DNA of 64,000 nt, from contig NZ_CP062231.1 of the NCBI RefSeq assembly GCF_024707525.1, forward strand, positions 248,001 through 312,000. Reading direction: 5' to 3'. Shown here piece by piece: positions 61,079 through 64,000 of this stretch (the stretch's first letter is position 1; the number at the start of each line of letters is the position of its first letter). The translations under genes and the position numbers were made by a program. The notes under the pieces are model-generated. The model had not been told where the DNA came from. It was given only the letters and a program-made list of their open reading frames with translations, and searched no databases. This DNA comes from Rhizobium sp. TH2 (GTDB lineage: Bacteria > Pseudomonadota > Alphaproteobacteria > Rhizobiales > Rhizobiaceae).

Positions 61079-61092
61079 TTGGCAATTGTCAA
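61079..61092. promoter_or_regulatory. Candidate TetR operator
   Basis: TTGGCAATTGTCAA, 12 of 14 positions symmetric, lies between the divergent dehydrogenase and tetR genes, 59 bases from the former start. Confidence 0.4.
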
Positions 61093-61194
61093 TATTCGCA
61101 AGATTTATTTTAGCCCGGTGTGAACCGGCTTGAAGCCCTGGGCGTAATAACCCGCTACAATTCAGATCGCAGTCACGCGTGGAACCGGTATCGC

Positions 61195-61809
61195 ATGGAT
61201 AGTCAACTGAGACGCCCGCCCAAGCAGCAACGAAGTCGCGGGCGGGTGGAAGAAATTCTCGCCGCCGCCAAGCGCCTGATCGGGGAAAAGGGCATCGACG
61301 GCGTCAAGATGCGCGAGATCGCGGCATTTGCAGGAGGGCCGATCTCCTCGGTCTATCAATATTTCCCCAACAAGTCGGCGATTATCGCGACGCTGTTCCA
61401 GCAATGGACGGAGGAGATCGAAGGCGCGATCGGTGGCCGGGCCGCCGAGGTGGCCGATCTCGACGGGTTGCAGCGATCGGCGTCCGACATGCTCGATTAT
61501 TTCTTCGAGCGGGTTCATTCGGACCCGGCCATCCTCGACCTGATCAACGCTGTCCAGGCCGACAAGGCGCTGTTGAACCTCGATGTCGAAAGCACCCGCC
61601 GCCAGGCCGACAGCTTCTGCGAGGCCGGCCGACCCTTCGTACCGGCGTCGCGCCATGAGGATTTCCGTAGGGTTGCTTTCCTGATGTTCCAGCTCACGAC
61701 CGGTGCTGTCAGGCTTGCGCTGTCCGACGGACAGGACAAAAACACTGTCCTCGAAGACTACAAGACGATCATTCGCGGCCAGATATCGCTGTTCACAATG
61801 CCGGAATGA
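61195..61809 (+). CDS. TetR-family transcriptional regulator
   Basis: A 204-residue TetR regulator. The N-terminal HTH comprises RGRVEEILAAAKRLIGEKGI and MREIAAFAGGPISSVYQYFP. The ligand domain is typical but gives no ligand clue. The ATG at 61195 is chosen from the basic PPKQQRSRGRV start. It is divergent from the beta-hydroxyacid dehydrogenase gene, its likely target. It converges on a DUF1127 gene with a 12-base gap. Confidence 0.9.
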   Translation: MDSQLRRPPKQQRSRGRVEEILAAAKRLIGEKGIDGVKMREIAAFAGGPISSVYQYFPNKSAIIATLFQQWTEEIEGAIGGRAAEVADLDGLQRSASDMLDYFFERVHSDPAILDLINAVQADKALLNLDVESTRRQADSFCEAGRPFVPASRHEDFRRVAFLMFQLTTGAVRLALSDGQDKNTVLEDYKTIIRGQISLFTMPE

Positions 61810-61821
61810 TCGACGTCGCGA

Positions 61822-62067
61822 TCAGAACATGTTGCGCATCCGCGCGCGGCGGAGGACCGTATCGGGATCGGAAGACAGCGGTGCTGTCCTGATATCGAGC
61901 ATATCTCCCCGGGAGAGGCCGATGTCACGCAGCAGATTGTCGTCGAGCGCGTCGAGATCGCGCAACGCGCTTCGAGTCCTGCGCATCCCGCCGAGCGCCG
62001 CGACGAAGGCGGAGAGCCGGTCGAGGAGTGTCATCCTCGATGTGTGTGCTTCGTTGAACATCGTCAT
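61822..62067 (-). CDS. DUF1127 small protein
   Basis: An 81-residue protein with the DUF1127 core RDLDALDDNLLRDIGLSRGD near residues 39-58. Small DUF1127 proteins of alphaproteobacteria are arginine-rich, bind RNA or affect phosphate and carbon metabolism in the few studied cases. The ATG at 62067 has an AGGAGAT ribosome binding site. A second DUF1127 gene lies about 340 bases upstream on the same strand. Confidence 0.85.
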   Translation of the reverse strand: MTMFNEAHTSRMTLLDRLSAFVAALGGMRRTRSALRDLDALDDNLLRDIGLSRGDMLDIRTAPLSSDPDTVLRRARMRNMF

Positions 62068-62404
62068 TTGAAAATCTCCTGGCCGGACCTGCATAGGCTC
62101 CGGCATTTTGAATTTCTTTGTCAGGTCGTGCGCCGGCTGCGTGAATGAGTTGGCATTGCCATGCGGCCGGAGCCGAATTGCGCAGCATTGGCTCGATGCA
62201 TATTCAAGCGTTATACGACAGGCCCCTGCCACTATCTGTCAGCATCATGCACATCTGAAAAAGAAAAAGCCCGGCCAGTTGCTTGGGAAGGCAACGGGAC
62301 CGGGCAGTCATGCAGGGTAGCTTGGCGGACACCCTGCGGGGAAACGGTTCAAGGGGGAGGTCGGAACGGTTTCAGGCGGCGTGGGGACGGGGAGCCCCCA
62401 CGAA
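62068..62404. other. Spacer between the two DUF1127 genes, with terminator
   Basis: No gene is seen in 337 bases. The region holds the minus-strand terminator at 62258-62305, a second stem GCAGGGT/ACCCTGC (62312-62337) and presumably the promoter of the downstream DUF1127 gene. Confidence 0.6.
62258..62305 (-). terminator. Intrinsic terminator of the second DUF1127 gene
   Basis: On the minus strand GCCCGG pairs with CCGGGC around an inner stem GTTGC/GCAAC, and a T-rich tail (CTTTTTCTTTTTC) follows. It lies 100 bases after the gene stop. Confidence 0.85.
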
Positions 62405-62692
62405 TTAGCTATGGCGCACGCCCTTCAGCGGATTGTCGCGCGCGGCGATCAGATGCAGCGTCGGATCGGTGCTGATCGGCGCCTGAAGTGCGATCTCGAC
62501 ATCGCGACGGCTCAACCCGATATCGGCGAGTTGTGCGTCGTCGAAGTCGCGCATGTCAGCCACCACACGCCGGTTGCGCCAAGTGCCGAGTGCCGCAACG
62601 CTCCAGGCAAGAAGCGCGGTTGCGTTGAATTTCGACAATAGGTTTCCTCTGCCCGCAATTGCGCTTGCGGGCGCTTCTTCACAGATGGACAT
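62405..62692 (-). CDS. DUF1127 protein with N-terminal helix
   Basis: A 95-residue protein. The DUF1127 core RDFDDAQLADIGLSRRDVEI is near residues 48-67. An N-terminal hydrophobic stretch (LSKFNATALLAWSVAALGTW) precedes it and may associate with the membrane. The ATG at 62692 has a strong AAGGAGAT ribosome binding site. It has its own terminator, so it is transcribed separately from the neighbouring DUF1127 gene. It is divergent from the LysR gene. Confidence 0.85.
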   Translation of the reverse strand: MSICEEAPASAIAGRGNLLSKFNATALLAWSVAALGTWRNRRVVADMRDFDDAQLADIGLSRRDVEIALQAPISTDPTLHLIAARDNPLKGVRHS

Positions 62693-62835
62693 TGGTATCT
62701 CCTTGGCGCCCGGGCCGTGGTTTGTTTGGCCTGAGCTATCGCTTTCGATGCTGAAAATATGCAAGAAATCTATTGATCAGTCCAACGAATGTTTCTAATG
62801 GTAATCATCAATCACTCTGATGGATAGGTTGGGCC

Positions 62836-63789
62836 ATGACCGCACCGCTTGACATAGACCAGTTGCAGACCTTCGTCGCCATTTCCGATGCCGGCAGCTT
62901 TACCAAGGCCGCCGACCGGGTGTTCAAGACGCAGTCGGCCGTGTCCATGCAGATGCGGCGGCTGGAAGAACGCATCCGCAAGCCGCTCTTCGTCAAGGAC
63001 GGCCGCGGCAACCGACTGACGCCCGAGGGTGAGAAGCTGCTCAACTATGCCCGTCGCATGATCCGGCTGAACAACGAGGCCGTCGCGGCCTTCGACGACA
63101 ACCGCCTCGAAGGCACGCTGCGCATCGGCACGCCTGATGATTATGCCGACCGCTACATGCCGGAGATCATCCAGCGCTTCGCCCGCTCGCATCCCAATGT
63201 CGAACTCTACATCGTCTGCGAGCCCTCGGTGGACCTTGCCGAGAAGATGTCGAAGGGCGAACTCGATATCGCGCTTGTCACCCACAATCCGTTGGAGCGT
63301 GAGTCCGAGGTCGTGCGCACCGAGCCGCTCTGCTGGGTGATGTCGGCCAACCATCCACTGCCGGAGAATGCGCCGGTGCCGCTGGCGGTCGGCCGTCGCG
63401 ACTGTCAGTGGCGGCGTCTCGCCTGTGCCTCGCTCGATGCGATCGGCCGCGAATATCAGATCCTGTTCACCAGCTGGTCTTCGACCGTGGTTGCATCGGC
63501 CGTGCTCGCCGGCATGGCGGTCTCGGTCTTGCCAGAATCGGCGCTCCGGACCGGCATGAAGGTGCTCGGCCAGCCCGATGGCTTTCCGCCTTTGGCGCCG
63601 GTACAGATCGGCATCATGAAGCGGCCGGGTCTTTCGACTTCGCTCACCAATGCCATCACCGCCCATATCAGCGCCTGCCTCGACAACATCACGCCGCCGA
63701 GCGTGGTCGAGGACGAGATGAGCCGCGACATAAATGTGTTTCCGCGCATCGGCCGGGTGCGCGCCGGGGCGATGCAGCCGGGGTGGTAG
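62836..63789 (+). CDS. LysR-family transcriptional regulator
   Basis: A 317-residue LysR regulator. The HTH (FVAISDAGSFTKAADRVFKT then QSAVSMQMRRLEERI) occupies residues about 12-46. The effector domain starts LRIGTPDDYADRYMPEIIQRF. It is divergent from the second DUF1127 gene, a possible target. The next feature downstream is an extragenic repeat, with no co-transcribed gene in the window. Confidence 0.92.
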   Translation: MTAPLDIDQLQTFVAISDAGSFTKAADRVFKTQSAVSMQMRRLEERIRKPLFVKDGRGNRLTPEGEKLLNYARRMIRLNNEAVAAFDDNRLEGTLRIGTPDDYADRYMPEIIQRFARSHPNVELYIVCEPSVDLAEKMSKGELDIALVTHNPLERESEVVRTEPLCWVMSANHPLPENAPVPLAVGRRDCQWRRLACASLDAIGREYQILFTSWSSTVVASAVLAGMAVSVLPESALRTGMKVLGQPDGFPPLAPVQIGIMKRPGLSTSLTNAITAHISACLDNITPPSVVEDEMSRDINVFPRIGRVRAGAMQPGW

Positions 63790-63897
63790 GGCGCGATTGG
63801 GCTGGGATTTGGCCGCAATTCGTGTTGCGTTCGAGTGGCGGCGCGCTAAGTTGAATTGAGATTCAGTTCCTGACCCTGCTTCGATGAGGTGGGTGCT

Positions 63898-64000
63898 CAC
63901 CCCTCACCAAGCGCGCCCAAGAACTCGACATTCGTCTCGTTCGGGCTTGCTATCCTCTCCCACAAGGGGAGAGGTAAACCTCGCAGCACCGCCTTGCCTC
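63898..64000 (-). repeat. Modular CTCTCCCC repeat, copy 4 (runs to the window edge)
   Basis: The reverse complement is nearly identical over about 100 bases to 20223-20323 (a few substitutions and small indels). It includes GAGGCAAGGCGG at the outer end and TTGGTGAGGGGTG at the inner end. The central palindrome is also shared with that copy, unlike copies 1 and 2. Confidence 0.85.

Noticed and set aside
1-64000. CRISPR array, retron, prophage, tRNA or rRNA genes
   Set aside because: No regularly spaced direct repeats, reverse transcriptase, phage structural genes or cloverleaf sequences were recognised by eye. The only recombinase is XerD in its housekeeping setting.

Overview
The window looks like about 64 kb of chromosome from an alphaproteobacterium of the order Hyphomicrobiales (Rhizobiales). 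The evidence is the high GC content, the rhizobial gene order (tusA / L,D-transpeptidase / accA / xerD / aroK / aroB / corC-like), the complete yejABEF peptide importer, DUF1127 proteins, a GAAC-N7-GAAC SOS box, and many short palindromic extragenic repeats of the rhizobial mosaic kind. The genus cannot be fixed from the sequence alone. No tRNA, rRNA, CRISPR array, complete IS element or prophage was recognised.

Layout. 1-2808: polA, minus strand, with its 3' end outside the window. 2809-3597: gene-free mosaic of palindromic repeats. 3536-6528: an AT-richer accessory island with an autoregulated three-gene cassette (HigB-like toxin, XRE-ImmA/IrrE protein, conserved third protein) and an orphan gene. 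6529-7170: another gene-free stretch with a dense set of hairpins. 7171-13954: small unknown proteins, a fatty acid desaturase, a probable SOS-controlled 81-residue protein, tam, a DauA-like oxidase, a LysR regulator, an orphan amino-acid binding protein and glutathione peroxidase. 14082-20659: a marR/old-yellow-enzyme operon, an MgtC-like membrane protein, a CASTOR/POLLUX-like channel, LysR and a small monooxygenase. 20769-25568: mmsA, HicAB, persulfide dioxygenase-rhodanese, 1-Cys peroxiredoxin and MarR. 25663-34840: a tandem DUF1428 protein, a YjgN-like protein, a 275-bp MITE-like element, pgi, fadD, a lactonase, a YciI-like protein and ghrA.

34854-41494 is yejABEF on the minus strand, interrupted by a PIN-type toxin-antitoxin pair between yejE and yejF. 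41687-49302 holds a MepA endopeptidase, guaB with two membrane proteins, a patatin/bdhA pair, a dienelactone hydrolase and a small RTX protein. 49366-51121 holds a Tat-exported VOC protein and a Phd/PemK pair. 51174-57888 is a housekeeping block (tusA to corC-like). 57963-64000 holds an atypical RidA with a divergent TetR and a large operator palindrome, an acetyltransferase, a beta-hydroxyacid dehydrogenase with TetR, two DUF1127 genes, a LysR gene and a copy of an extragenic repeat at the right edge.

Together this is a core chromosomal segment (DNA repair, purine, fatty acid, shikimate and envelope functions) interleaved with regulator/enzyme pairs that carry visible operators, and with four toxin-antitoxin modules. 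The best candidates for something undescribed are the HigB/XRE-ImmA/third-protein cassette at 3536-5526, the MITE-like element at 27771-28045, the hairpin-rich region at 6730-7074, and the SOS-box-controlled small gene at 9158.
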